Made by a program: the position numbers and the translations under genes | Notes under the pieces: generated by a model | Databases searched by the model: none | Told to the model about the DNA's origin: nothing | The model's input: only the letters and a program-made list of their open reading frames with translations | DNA from: Kryptolebias marmoratus | Lineage: Eukaryota; Chordata; Actinopteri; Cyprinodontiformes; Rivulidae | Direction: 5' to 3' | DNA: 64,000 nucleotides | Assembly: GCF_001649575.2 (NCBI RefSeq) | Contig: NC_051430.1 | Span: 18,181,775-18,245,774, forward strand | Shown: piece after piece, positions 12,421 to 25,272 of the stretch | How the letters are laid out: every line of letters begins with the position of its first letter | How positions within the stretch are numbered: position 1 is the stretch's first letter

Positions 12421-14685
12421 TTTTAAATAAGGGCCGCCGCCCAGCAGCATTGTTTGCTTGGAACCAAAAGGACCCTGTGAGACCAAACTGAAAAGGGGGG
12501 GGGAGACAACAGACAGACGAGGCTGAATCTGTCTCATTGTGGAAGGAAAGCCAAGCCTCCTTAAAACCAACAATATTAGAAATTTAATAGCTGCTGCGGA
12601 GATAGATGGTGCTGAGGTCTTAATATTGCCAGCACTCTCCGGACCCACCTGATAGCTCTGTGGGCTCTGTTGTCCTCTGCTGCTCTCAGCTTTGCACTCC
12701 AGGTGCATTTTCTGCTTTTATCAGTATTGTGGCACTCTGAATAAAAGCCTCTGTGTTTATGGCCATTTTTTTTTTCCTATGCACTTATTGATCCTTTTCA
12801 GTGTGGTTAGAATGGGCTTTATTTTCTTCAATTCTGTTCTCAAATAGCGTAACAGCAGCATGTTCTGAAATGGCAAACCATTGACATTTTGTGATGTGAC
12901 CTAGAGAAGGTAGTATAACATTTTTCTCTGCTGTTTTGCTGACAGATTGATGAAAGAATGCACAAATGAGACTGAAATAGTGCTGTCTCTGCCAAGTGTT
13001 GTTCTTACAAGCTCCCCACCTCACATAAAATTTACTCCACCTTGGTTTTGAAAAGCCTCCTTCTGCTCTGATTTCATCAACTAGGTTTTTGTGTTTAATT
13101 ACATGTGATTTGTGGTAGGAAGTCTTTTTGTAAGTCTCTGTATTTTCTTGTCAAGTGGTTGTTAAAGGAGAGTTGCTGCAAGGCTTCTGACACCCTCCAC
13201 TTTGTAGTTAGTGTCTTCCTGTGGAAAATAGTCCCATAAACCAAATCTCACAGGGACAAGGAACATGTTGCATCTAAGTCACAGGAATGTTTATGCTATA
13301 TGAGAGAACTGAAGTCATGAGATCACTGCATACAAAACAATATAAAGTATGTGGTAGCATATCATATCTTCATGTCTTTGTCTCCTGTCTGGGCATGGAA
13401 AGCCAGTGAGGCAGGGCAAACTAGATGACTAATTGACTCCTAGGTCAGAGTCACATGATAGCAACGATGCTGGTCAATGGAAATGGATATACTTTCCCCC
13501 TAGAGCAAGCTACGTCTGCTTTGTGATCATCTGTGTGGTCACGGTCCGGTGCATGTACGCACACATGAGCGACTGAGCATGTAGCTATCCATAGCTGCTT
13601 ATTCTCTGTGGTACAGAGTTGTTTGCCCATTTTTACAAAAGCGCACACACAAAAAATTAAATTAACAAAATCTGAACAATTTGATATCGCTGTTGTGATA
13701 ATACAGACTTTAGTTTTTGTTTTGCTTTTGTGTTTATGGGAAATATTGAGCAGTGAACTATTGTTGAAGTAAAAGCTGGTAATTATGTGCTTCAAAAGCT
13801 TGTTTAGAAATGCTCAATGCCAGTTTTAGCTTCTGTATTTTGTGAAAAACCTCACAGATGTAAAGGTTCTCTTTCCTCTTTGTCTATATAGACTGTTTGG
13901 GTAATTTTATTTTGTCTGCAGTAAAGTTCTATATTTTATGTGAAGCTTTTTGTGTTGAAAGGGACTTTAACTTGAGGTAAGACTGTTTTCTTTCTGAATG
14001 TTCAAGCGTGTCGTGCACAGGGGTGTCTTTTTGTTCTTGTTTGCAGGTTAAATACAAACACTGCTGTCCCAGATTCACCCCCCTCCCTACACCCCAAACA
14101 CACCCCTCTACAAGCAGCTTGAGCGCCTTGCACGCAGCCACGAGCCTCCTCCTCCTCTGCACCTAACACCCAGAAAAGATTTGCTCAGTTCCTCTACTTT
14201 CAAAGTGCTCGCATAGCTCGACTGTGTCAAAGCATGCCACCCCACCACCACCGTCCTTTTTGACCCCTCTCTCTTGGAGACAGCACTCTTGACCTGCTGC
14301 CCCATTGTTTCCAGCGGGGATGGATGGGGAGGCGCCTCTGCCGGCGCGATCCTTCACTCAATAGCCGCTCCATCTGTTGACTGCGTGACTCTGGCTTACA
14401 AGTGGAGATTTTGCTCCGTCTGTGCAGGGTGTGAAAGGAGTTATCTCAGGGGGCTTCCTGAATGGGGCTTTAAAACTGCAATAGAAGGGTGTTGTGATGC
14501 CTCGCAAACCCCACCCTCCTCCACCCATCGGCAGCCCAACACAGCCGGCTGGGTGTGTGCAGGATGAGAGGCCTCTATTGTGCTTGTTCACAGGCCCCCA
14601 GGCAACAGGGTCACCTTGTCCCCAAACAAACGCTGCCCTCGCTGGAATTGTTGGCATTGCGTGTCTGTGTTTGCAAATGTGAGTG

Positions 14686-14699
14686 CGTGTGTGTGTGTG
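14686..14699. repeat. Short GT microsatellite
   Basis: Seven GT units within a GT-rich neighbourhood, beginning after GAGTGC. Confidence 0.8.
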
Positions 14700-15525
14700 C
14701 TTGCATGTTGAGGGGGAGCGGGTATTTGAGTATAAGAATGCATCATCAGGAAGAGGGCAGAGGCCTGGCCTGTGAGGACATTTATCTAACATCTCTGCCT
14801 TTCACATCAGGACCTATTCAGCGCAACACGTCTGTGACGGGTTCAAAGGACGCTGCAGATACAGAAACACTCTGAGTTGCGTTACAGGTCAAACTGCTCT
14901 CATTCAACGTTTAGACCTACAAAACAACCAATTTGATTTTCTTTTTTTTTATTATTGTATGGTCTGTAGAAACAAGTGTTAAAAATTCATGTTTTTTCTT
15001 TCTCATGTGAATTTGAGTTTCTGTGTAGTGAAATGGTGGCAGAGCACTGCTTTCAGCTCCAGGTTCTGGTCCGTTCTGCGATTTTAACAGAAGTTGTCAG
15101 TGAACAAAAGCAAAACATGCAGCTGTTTTGACAGCTGGTTCACCTTTAGTAATTATTGTTGAAACTGCAGTATGCCAAGCGTTTGTTCTCAGGTCCTCCG
15201 ACTGTGTGCGTAGGAGTTGATTTTTGGCATTTTTCTGTAACTGGAAATAAGCAGGATCTTGCCCTTTGAGATGCTTTTTTCCTTTCTAAAAAAATAATTG
15301 ATCAACTAATAACTCCATGTAAAATGATTTGGTTTTAGAAAATGCACTTTTATCACAGTTTAATTACAGAGAGTTGTACAAATTCATCATGTCTAAATTT
15401 CTAAGACCTTAATGAAAGGGTTTAATCTCTCCAGAAGCTTAGTTCTGACATGAACAGCCATCTACTTTCATCTTTTGTTTCTCATTTATCACAGAACTAC
15501 GGCCAAAGGTTCATTACTGGGGAAC

Positions 15526-15892
15526 TTAAAGCAGTAGTTCAGATACTCTAAAGTTGGGTTCTGTGGAAAGAGTTTGAACAATATATTACCTGTTGCAGAT
15601 AGGTCTTTGAATGGCCTCAGATTGGAAAATAGAGTTTAATTCTGTCTGAAATGATGAGCTAACAGCTAATCTGAGAGAGGTCAAGACCAAAGTGGATTGC
15701 TGCTGTTTTAAAACGGAGGTTTGAGTTATTTTAGGATGAAAGCAATCCACTTTGGTCTTGGCCCAACTCAGACTAGCTGTTAGATTGTCAATTTGGCTAG
15801 ATTTAATCTGTGGTCACTTACAGAGCTATCTATAACAAGTCAGATATTGTCCTTAATGTCTCTACACAAGTATAACTGAACTATCACTTTAA
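15526..15892. mobile_element. Foldback (inverted-repeat) element, copy A
   Basis: It starts TTAAAGCAGTAGTTCAG and ends with the near-complement CTGAACTATCACTTTAA. The arms pair along most of their length; the inner ends are a perfect 19-bp inverted repeat (15682-15700 with 15742-15760, CAAGACCAAAGTGGATTGC) around a ~41-bp loop. Each end carries TTAA. No coding sequence. Copies B and C of the same family are at 49483 and 53465. Confidence 0.85.
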
Positions 15893-17739
15893 CCAAATCA
15901 AATGTCACAGGATGTCCTAAACATTAAGGCGATTAAAGGAAAATCATCTGCACATGTGTTTCATCCTCACCTTTTCCCTCAGAGGGAGAAAACACAAGGT
16001 GAGCACAGACAGAGGAGCAGGTTCGGGCACAGAGCCCCCCTCAGCAGATGAGACATCGCTGAAAGAGGAGGGGGCTGTTGAGTGGAATGAGCGGTGCTAG
16101 AAAACTGCAGTGACAGCAGAATGAATAAATTGAAAAATTCTCTCATTGTAAATTGTCTATCGCTCGTGACAAACGATCTGATAGGCGAGCGGCCCGGGTT
16201 TCCGACGCATCCGTCCCAATAGAGCTGTGAATAACTGGTCTATCTCCACACTGCTTAGCACTGGCCCCGCGCTTAATAATTCATACAGTGTGAAATATTT
16301 TCCCCGGTACAGATATGCCAAAGAGCTGCCGCCAGCAGGCGGGGGCGGTGAGGAACGTGTCCCTGTGGTGCTAATTTGGGGGATGGTGACGTGCACAGAT
16401 TTCTAAGAGGCCTCCAGTTTAGAGGAGATGCCTCAGACGCATTTGCTCCCCTGTATGCTCTGTCTGTTATTGGAAAGAGCTGAGTTGGAGATACAGAGAG
16501 TGAGAGATGACATTTAACTTGTGGATGATCTGCCTGGAACAGGGAACAGAGAGGAGGAAACACATTTCCAGCCAAGCAGACAGAACACACTTATGAGAGA
16601 CTGCTGGGACAAAGGGAGGCTGTAAATCAGCTAAGTAGTTTTCGCTGTTTGCCCTGGTGAGTGTTTTTGGCCGTGGTTGACATCAGCGGCAGCAGGTTTC
16701 TGCGGACACCTGGTTCACGTCTCCTGTTTCCATTAGGGTGACTCTTCGTGTCTCAGGCTCCTTCAGGAGTTCAGCAGCCAAAATCAACTTTCTTTGACCT
16801 TATCATCCCCTTCATTCGAAGCCATAAAGTCCCTGCTTGCATGTGTGTGCAGGAGCACGAACAGATGTGTGCTTGAGTGTGACAGTGTCGTATTGCCACG
16901 TGTGGTTTTGTGTGACCCGTTCTGCAGCTCAGTCCTGTACAAACTGGGTTTTTATGATGCGCATTCAGGCCCTGATACCAATTATGCAAACTATTAAAAA
17001 TTTAAGGAGGACAGTCTTTTATAATTTAATCCTAAAGTAATAGATTCTATTAAAAATGCATGAGAGGAGCTTTATAGATGGAGCTAGAATTAGTGTCTAT
17101 CAAAGACTCCAGTGAAGGATGTAGGGGGAATGGGCAGCAGGAGTGGCGGTATTGCCTCATTATTCAAATGGGATATGATTACCATAGAGCAGGAGCCCCT
17201 CGGAGCTTGAAGCACAGCTCACTGGCCACTGTGATTACAAACAGGATGCTCCTCAGAGAGAGAGGGAGAGATCTTCCCTTCTCATTGGTAAAATGAAACC
17301 TAGTTTGGATTCCTTCTATAACTTTCACAAATCGGATTTGAAGTGACATGCGATTTGTTGTGGTTTAAAGCACTCTGTCACCGAAATGCTCTCTGTCGTC
17401 TTGGGTTTCCCTTCCCTGTTGTTTCACTTGAGATTGTTTCTTGTCCTTACTGAGAGCATGTAGAAGGTGTTCAAGCATGAAAACAGGAAGCCTGCAGTGT
17501 TGTAACGTAATGGCTTAGGCTGCAAGCAAGAGGCAGACTTTTTACTGGCCTCACTGCTCCTCGGTTTAGCTTCCTGAACAGGTCTACATTTCCACAATAT
17601 GTGTGCGATTTTTTAAAAATGCAACAAAGACACAATATTGTTACTGTTTAATTTTTTTGAGCTCTATCGTTTTTCTGCATCACCGCTTTTGTGGAGTTCA
17701 GATTGCTGAATTTCACTTTGTTGTGTGATTTGCTTCCGT

Positions 17740-18020
17740 TATTATTACAGGTGCCATAGTTCAGACACCATAACAGACTCTGAAAGGGCCCTGTGGTTAT
17801 TAATGTGGTGCAAGAAGTGGATTTAAAAAGCCAATAAAAAATTGGAATCCTCGTGAAGCTTATATGGATTTCAAGTTCTGCCTCAGAGGTAAATTCACTG
17901 CCTTTTTTGATGTAATGGTTGCCTGTTTATGGAATAAATCCAAAGAGCTTAATCGATCATCTCCATGGAAAGGTCAAGTGGAGAAGCTCTGCTGTTTGAA
18001 GTGCTTATCCCATGGAGGAG
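17740..18020. promoter_or_regulatory. Candidate conserved non-coding element in intron 1
   Basis: A single-copy stretch with AAAAGCCAATAAAAAATTGG, AGCTTAATCGATCATCTCC and TTATGGAATAAATCC, free of microsatellites. Listed on appearance alone. Confidence 0.2.
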
Positions 18021-21000
18021 TGCCAGAAATGTGACACCTCCTTATGAGTGGGTGGTGGCGGGCAGATTAGTGACGGACAGGGTGGCCCGGGGGATGATTT
18101 AGGGAGATTCGGCTCTAAATACTCTATGTATTCCAGAAAGGGAGAAACTATAAGCTGCCTTCCCTCCAATCCGTATTTTCAACAGAAAAGCATATTAGTA
18201 GATTAAAAAGGATATTCTTCCCCCCCAAAAAAATAGAAAACAAGGGGGTCACAGCTGGTGCCGAGGAAAATAAAAGTTTTGATTTGAACCTCTTTTCTAC
18301 ACATTAATGTTGCTCAAAGTTCCCAGTTGGTCTCATCCCTCTACAGTCTAATCTAATCTGGATGGGGTGGCTGTAAGCAGCATCTGTGCTCAGAGTTGAA
18401 ATAGGGCTTTTGCTCTGCCTAATCCTCTATCCAGGGATCACTCTGTAGGGTGAAGACAATTACCAGCCTGCTTTCTCATGCTAATGGAATCTCTAACTAG
18501 ATCTTACGGAAAGAGGAAAAAATAGACCGAGGAGGAGGAGAGAAGCTGGGACAATGGTGCAGAAAGATGACCCAACTAAAATGGGTTTTTAGATTACCAT
18601 TTAATTATTGATAGTCAGGCAGCTGTAAGGCCTAAGGTCAGGATTTGGAGAGCATTTTCTAAGAAAAGAGTCAGATTATGAAGTTATTTTGTTGTGTAAC
18701 TGGGGGTCAGAAATTTGCTGAGCTGAGACTCGATGTCGCCGACATATCAGCAGCTTCGTGCCAGGTAGCCTGCCTTTCACCCTTTTATCACCTGCCTCCA
18801 GCAAGGTGTCTGGAGTGGGTTTAAATTGCATTAATATGCAGGAATTTATAGATTGCCTCCCTTGGCATTTCTGTAGGGAGGGGAAGAGAGTATTACAGTC
18901 CCCATCTGCACTAATTACTAGGTCTTGGCAAGTGTTACCTGTCTCTTGTGAAGGACAAACCACGGCACCGAGTAATAACACACATACAGCAGAAGGAGCC
19001 GAAGAGACTTCAAGAAGAGAGACGTCTCAGAGGCCTGTTCATTTTTTATTTGATGCTCTGTCTGCCATAACAGATCTCTGCAAACATCAACAAATTAAAT
19101 GACTTAAACCAAGTTCTTTCGTCTGAGACAGAAGAGCTAATAGATTTCACACCTGATTTTAGTAATAGTTTCTTGCAACCATTGTTGTTAAATTGTCTGC
19201 CTCTGGTGTGTCAGAAATGTTTCTTAGGGAGTGAATCTTGGTCATGAAGGGCTGCTTTGAAACCTGGAGAAGAAAGCAGATTTGATCTGCCAAATAAGTC
19301 ACAAGAGCAATTAAAGGTATCAAAAATCCTAGAGAGGCGGGAGATAACATGCTCTGATCTCTTCCTTGACCTCACTTCTTAATTCTTTTTGTGCACTGGT
19401 CAAGTTCGCTGATAGCCTTTATCAGGCTGGTTTTAGCATTTATATCATCACAACCCCTTCTGACAATCCCTCAAACCCTGACGCCTACACTTTCCCTGTT
19501 AAAACAGCACAGAGATGAGTGTTTTAACTCTTAGTTTGCACTACAGGTAGCTCCCTATCTGCCAAGTTGACAGTTTTCAGTGGCAAATCTGCATGCGGTA
19601 ATTCCTCAGCCTGCTGTGGGTTTCTCAAGTTTCTGCATTTGTCTGTCATCCTGTCAGAAAGACTTCTTGGATCAGTGCTGCACAAACATTTGCTTATGTT
19701 TGTGCCATCTGCGCCTTCCAGCCAGCAGGTGATTACCAACCGCAGGCTCACCTCCCACTCTGTCCAACTGGATTCCCTCTGCTTGCGTGGTCAGGGCCAG
19801 CTTCTAGAGGGAGAAGGATGACAACAGCTGGAGTAAAGGGACAGACTGCTGAGTCTCAGTGACAAAAACGACAGAAAGTAGAAAATCTGTAGAGGAAAAT
19901 ATCTGTTACCTTTCTCGGCTGACTTACTGTAGCTGTGGGCACTTGTGTCCTCTCTTTTTTAGCCCCTAATATTCATATATCAAATGAGATCAGTGTCAAC
20001 ATCTTAGCGATGCACTATTTGATTGCCTTTTGGGCTTCACAAACACTAATGCTATGCATGACTGACTATTGGCTCAGTGACGTCCTCCAGTGAAAGACAG
20101 CACAGTTGTCATTTGGACCGTCTCAGGTCATCCACGGGGTGCTGTTTGGGCTCAGCCTTGGGCAGATAAAAAAAAACCCACATGGTTTGAATTTAATTAT
20201 ATTCCATTGATTTATTGAACACCCATCAATAAACACACATTTCGAGTCAGGAGCATTTGGCACAAAAGGTTTTCTTTTTTGCCTTTTCCTTTTTTTTCTT
20301 GTAAGCCTATTTCATTCCATCAAAAACTGACATAAGCCTTTTCTTTGAAGTTCAGGAGCCAAACTGAGGAATGACAGCACAACAAACAATGAACAAAACA
20401 CACACGTAAAGACAATGAACACGTTTTGAATATTCAAGCGAGGCAGTATAGAATGGGTAGTGGGGGGGAGAGAACCGTTGTTTTATTGTTGTTGTGTTTA
20501 AGCCATGAATGGATCTGTCTGGGACAATAAAGGATTGTGTCACGTTGGGATAAGAAATTTTGCAACATCAACAAGGCTTTACAAATGGTGTGTGATAAGG
20601 TTTTCAGCAAAAAATATCAATCTCAGCATGAAAATCAGAAAGCACAGCTTGTTTCTCACATCTGGGTGAAGTTAGTGCAGAGGGTTGGTGATTTATGTCT
20701 GATGTCCTTCGTGTGGAAAATGAATCGGAAACCAAAAAATAAGGAGAGAAAAAAAAAAGTGGCTTTGGTTTTAAAACCTGTGTAGTTTTGAGGTTGTGTT
20801 GTGTTCAATGTTGTTTCAGTGTGTCACTAATCAGCAGTTAATTATGATCTCCACTTTTGATCACAACTGATGCAGCTTTCTTGTACGACTACAAAAACAA
20901 AGGTTGTTGCAATAAGAGGAGATACGAATGCATTTCTCATGCGGTTGCTCAAACAAGCTGAAGTCATGCTCTTGTTGGTCAGTGTCCCTCGCTGCCAAGA

Positions 21001-24000
21001 GCTCAGAGACGTAGTCATGTTAGCATCTTAATTGCACCATGAAATAAATAGTGTGAACTGTTTCCCTGTGCAGTCGACAGAATCATTACCCTAAATTAAA
21101 GGCTGCAATGCTGTTCTGAACTTAAGAACATATTTTTTTTAAGTTTTATAAAAGTGATCAACAAGGGTTTTTTTTATTGAAAGCCTAAAAAATAGTTTTT
21201 GCTTGTTTCAAATACATTATAAATTTACAAGCAAGTTGCTGGCGCCTAGGAGACTTGACTTTAGTGGTGGCTCCATTTGTTCTTGTAAGGTGAGAGTTTG
21301 GAGTTCCAAGCTGGAAAAATCAAATCAAAAGCCTCTCTAAATCAGAATTATGACTTGGTTAGTCAGAGTTTTCTCACCAGCTCCAAGTAAAAATCCATTA
21401 AGGCTGCCTTGTGCATAAAAAGTGGCAATAGCTTCAGTAATTAACTTTATTTGCACTTCTGACAGTATCTCATTAAATCAGTCGCACACACGCCATACCT
21501 CTGTTCGACATGTTGCTACAAGGTTTGAGTAAATAAAAAAAATGTTATCATCTTGCATTGCTACTAATAATTAGCCTGGTCACTGAGCACAACAATTATA
21601 ATCCAGGTAGTGTGTCCACTTGGAACTGGAAAACAATCAAATTGGGCATGACGCCAATTTGAGATCCGTCTTATGACTTCTGAAGTAAATGGAACATAGA
21701 ATATGTTTCACTGTGACTGACCGATGTAAAAGGTTATTTTAAATACTTTTAGCTTACTGTACCTGCTGTTCTTTTCAACAACAAGGTGGATTTGAAAAGA
21801 GAAGTTTATAAAAATGTATGTAACTAAAATTAATTTCTCCTGAAAGCCGCAGGTTTTACTTCAAAGCATTGTGAACTCATTGCTTCCTAACACTACAACC
21901 ATGATCTAGAATCCATATGATAGATATAGTAGCGGATCTCTATATGATTCTCTCTCTGTGAGTCACAGAGATCATCAGCTGCAGGAGATGATGCATTGTG
22001 TGTCTCTCGAGCTTGAGTGGCAATCCTTCTCAGTGTAGCGGAGCTCGTTAAGAATCGTGGGTGCAGGGGTCAGGTGGAAGGAGTAAGATGCATCGCTGGG
22101 GTGATCCAGCCTCTCTCTCATCAGAACTGACACTAAACCCAGCAAACGACCCAGTCATGTCCCGCATGTAGGCTGGTGTCTGTCATTTCTGCTGGAATTA
22201 ATGGAGCTCTCTTGTGGTTGTAAATTTACTGACAGATCAACTCTGATTCACTCTAAGCTTTGCCTCAACATTTGCAGCCCAGGTAGCGAATAGAAACTTT
22301 GCTTTCGGGGCTTACCCCGCTCATTATTACACATGAACAACATCTGGTTTAAATGCAAACCTACAGCTCTGTTACTATAGATTTAATCGTTTTTATACTT
22401 TTAAATAAAAAAAAAATTAAGAAGTCAAGCTTTAACGGCTCATTGCTTTGTTATTTTTGAAAGGATTAACCAAACCCAGTAAAGCATTTATTTGCAAGAG
22501 TTGGCTGTGAAGTCAATTAGTGCTCATTTCTATTACAGGGTTGACATCAGTGTAGACAGGCGTGTTTTGATTAGAGATGACAGACGACTCACTGCTATTG
22601 GACTGCCAGACATTCCTCACCCTTCATCCCATGGGTGAAGCTATTGAAGCTGACTTGAATGTGGAAAGCTAGCAGATGAGTGTTTTTGCCAAGATGCCCT
22701 TCATCTACACTGAAACACATTATAAACGGCATTCTGGGCTGCATAAGCCCCCATAACAGTGACATGCTACTGTAAACTGCATGTATAATACTCAGCTGCC
22801 AATATGTTTTTCCAACACTGTATATCATGGCAGTAATGGCCAAACTGTAGGCTTTTTACACACAATGGCCTTTTGTTGTGCAGGTTATTTATCGTGCTGG
22901 TGTGAGGTTGCGCAGAGCTGGTGGGTGAGTGCATCCAGGGGCTTGTATTGTTAGGGAATCAGTGGCTCTTGTTTGTGGAGCTGGGAGGGTTTGTTAACAA
23001 TGCCTGTTTTATGTCCCAGAGTGCGTGCTTGTTGGCAATCGTCCCCTCAGAGTTTTAGTTTGTGTGTGGTTTTTTTGTTGTTTGGTGCATGTGGATCGGG
23101 GTCGGCGAACATAACCCCTCTCATTGTGTGCCCCGTCCAAATAGAGCAGTTTTATATCAGGCACATGTGAGCATTAGTGTGTGGGTGTTTTGAATATACA
23201 GTATGAGTGCAAATTATTTAGCACTGGGGTGTGGAAAGTGCTGAGCCGAATGGGGGCTTTACTGCCCGTCCTTCCTAATGGAGGCTTTCACTCTCCATCC
23301 ATTCATGTGACGGTATGGTGACGGAGAGGGGGGAGCCAGGGATTAACGGGTTAGAGGCAGTGCCTTGTTAAAGAAAAAGAAAGGGTTTGAGTGTGTCGAT
23401 TGGATTAACTTGTTTGGGCTTATTAAGAGGGGAGACACAGCAGCTTGTTAAAAGCACTGCATGAGGCGTCCTATAGTGAGACGGCAGGGTCACCATTCAG
23501 TTAGGATGAAGCTCCGCCCCCTCACATTGTGGAGACTGTCAGCCAGGCTCCTAATGCTTGGACAAGGAGTTTCACGGAAGACTCCTAAACTAAGACTATC
23601 TGTAAGGGTGTAACCAGTGATTATCAGTTAATGAAGTTTTATTTAAGCTTTTTTATAATGATAAAGCATGTCTTTTTCTTTTATTATTCCGACTTAAAAA
23701 TGTCTTTTTTGTAACTATGAAGGACTGATAATGCTAACTTGACTATGCAATGTTTTTTTATAAAAGTAAAATGTTAACAAAGACATATGACAGCTTTTTA
23801 ATGCTTTATAAGGAAGAAATTAAGTGTAAAACATCAAAAGACGTCACACAAAACATTACAGTGGTTGTTGTGAGAATTAAATATTTTTTATGCAGTTTGT
23901 AGCCCTTTGTTTGAAGTGTGTTCTCAGTTTAATGAATCAGATAAATCTACCTTTTTGCCCTTCCCCAAGTCACAAAAAGAATTGGGACAACCCTACACCT

Positions 24001-24770
24001 TGGCAAGAACACACAAAAGGTAGGAATTGGGCTAAAGGGTAAGTGGAAGGGGTTAATTAAGACTTGGCCTTTAAATGATGTTGACGAAATTTGGTTAATA
24101 TTTATTCGATTCCCTGTAATGCCTTGGTTGTAGCAAACAAAGGTTACTTTAGGCAAAAAAAAACTGTTTGCACCTTTCCGGAGTTACACTTCTGAAAAAC
24201 TTCTTTCCTTATAGACAAAAAAAACCCACTTAACACCCTCTAACATTTGGCCGATATCCTCAGGACTGAGTCTGGGTTCAAATGACTGCAGTATTTCTGA
24301 GTATTTATCCCCTCCAACTGTGACAGTGAGAGAGGCAATGCATTTCTGTCAACGCAATAACATTTATGTGCTTTCTGAGGGCTAAGCACAACTTCAGCAC
24401 AAGTTTTACAAACACATTTAAAGCAAAGGTATTGTACACAATCACTTCAGAATCAGTTAAAAACACACAAGTTTGATTTATTTTAATGTCTGCTAAGCAG
24501 CTAATGCCCCGTAGGCCCGACTCTTGTGGTCAAATCAAAAATAATAAGCTGTTTTTTTGTTTTGATTTGTTTTTTGTTTTTTACTAAGCTTGTGTCTGCC
24601 ACAGTCTGTGATATAATCCAATGCCTTCCGTTGTTGTTATTGTAGCCTGCAAGGTTGTTCCTGTGAGCAATAATTGGAATATATAGCAACAGTGCGCTGA
24701 GCATAACCACACTGCTTCTGGGAATAAGAAAAGAGTCACTGGTTGTGTTAGAAGATGTAATATGTTTAAA

Positions 24771-24790
24771 AAGTCTGTATATACAGACTT
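24771..24790. repeat. Perfect 20-bp palindrome
   Basis: AAGTCTGTATATACAGACTT reads the same on both strands with no spacer. It could bind a dimeric factor or simply be chance. Confidence 0.95.
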
Positions 24791-25238
24791 ATTTTGATAG
24801 GGGGGAAAAAGCAGACAGTGTAGGTGCTCTTATCCATGAAGTCACCAAATATAAGGTATGATTAAATAAATGATTACTGATTTTTTAAGCAGAATGTCTC
24901 TAATGAGCATATTTTTTTGTATAAAACTGAGCTGTTTAAACAAGAAAAACTAGTATTTGCATTGAAATGTTAAAGCTATTTTATCACACACAGCAGTACA
25001 GATGTGTTGTTTTTGTCCATTTTAAACCATGGATCCAAAAGTCCTTCAAAATGGGACCTACAGTGATAAACTAATTAACAATAGCTGACCAAATGCTATC
25101 TCGACCATTTTATTTCTTAACTGTTTTTACACTAAAGAAGCATTTCAGCTGGTACCAAAAAGGTTCTGAGGTTTAATAGCCATTGCTAAGTATCAGCTGC
25201 CATCGCCTGTCTTTCCCCTGAAACATGTGAAGCTTAAT

Positions 25239-25239
25239 A

Positions 25240-25272
<33 letters not shown>
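25239..25272. repeat. CA microsatellite
   Basis: A CA run of about 34 bp with one CATA interruption near its left end. Confidence 0.95.

Noticed and set aside
16326..16345. Possible CTCF site CCAGCAGGCGGGGGCGG
   Set aside because: An extra C and G break the spacing of the consensus; better explained as GC-rich sequence.
21905..21960. Possible microRNA-like hairpin around TCCATATGATAG / CTATATGATTC
   Set aside because: Pairing is imperfect and short and there is no supporting context.
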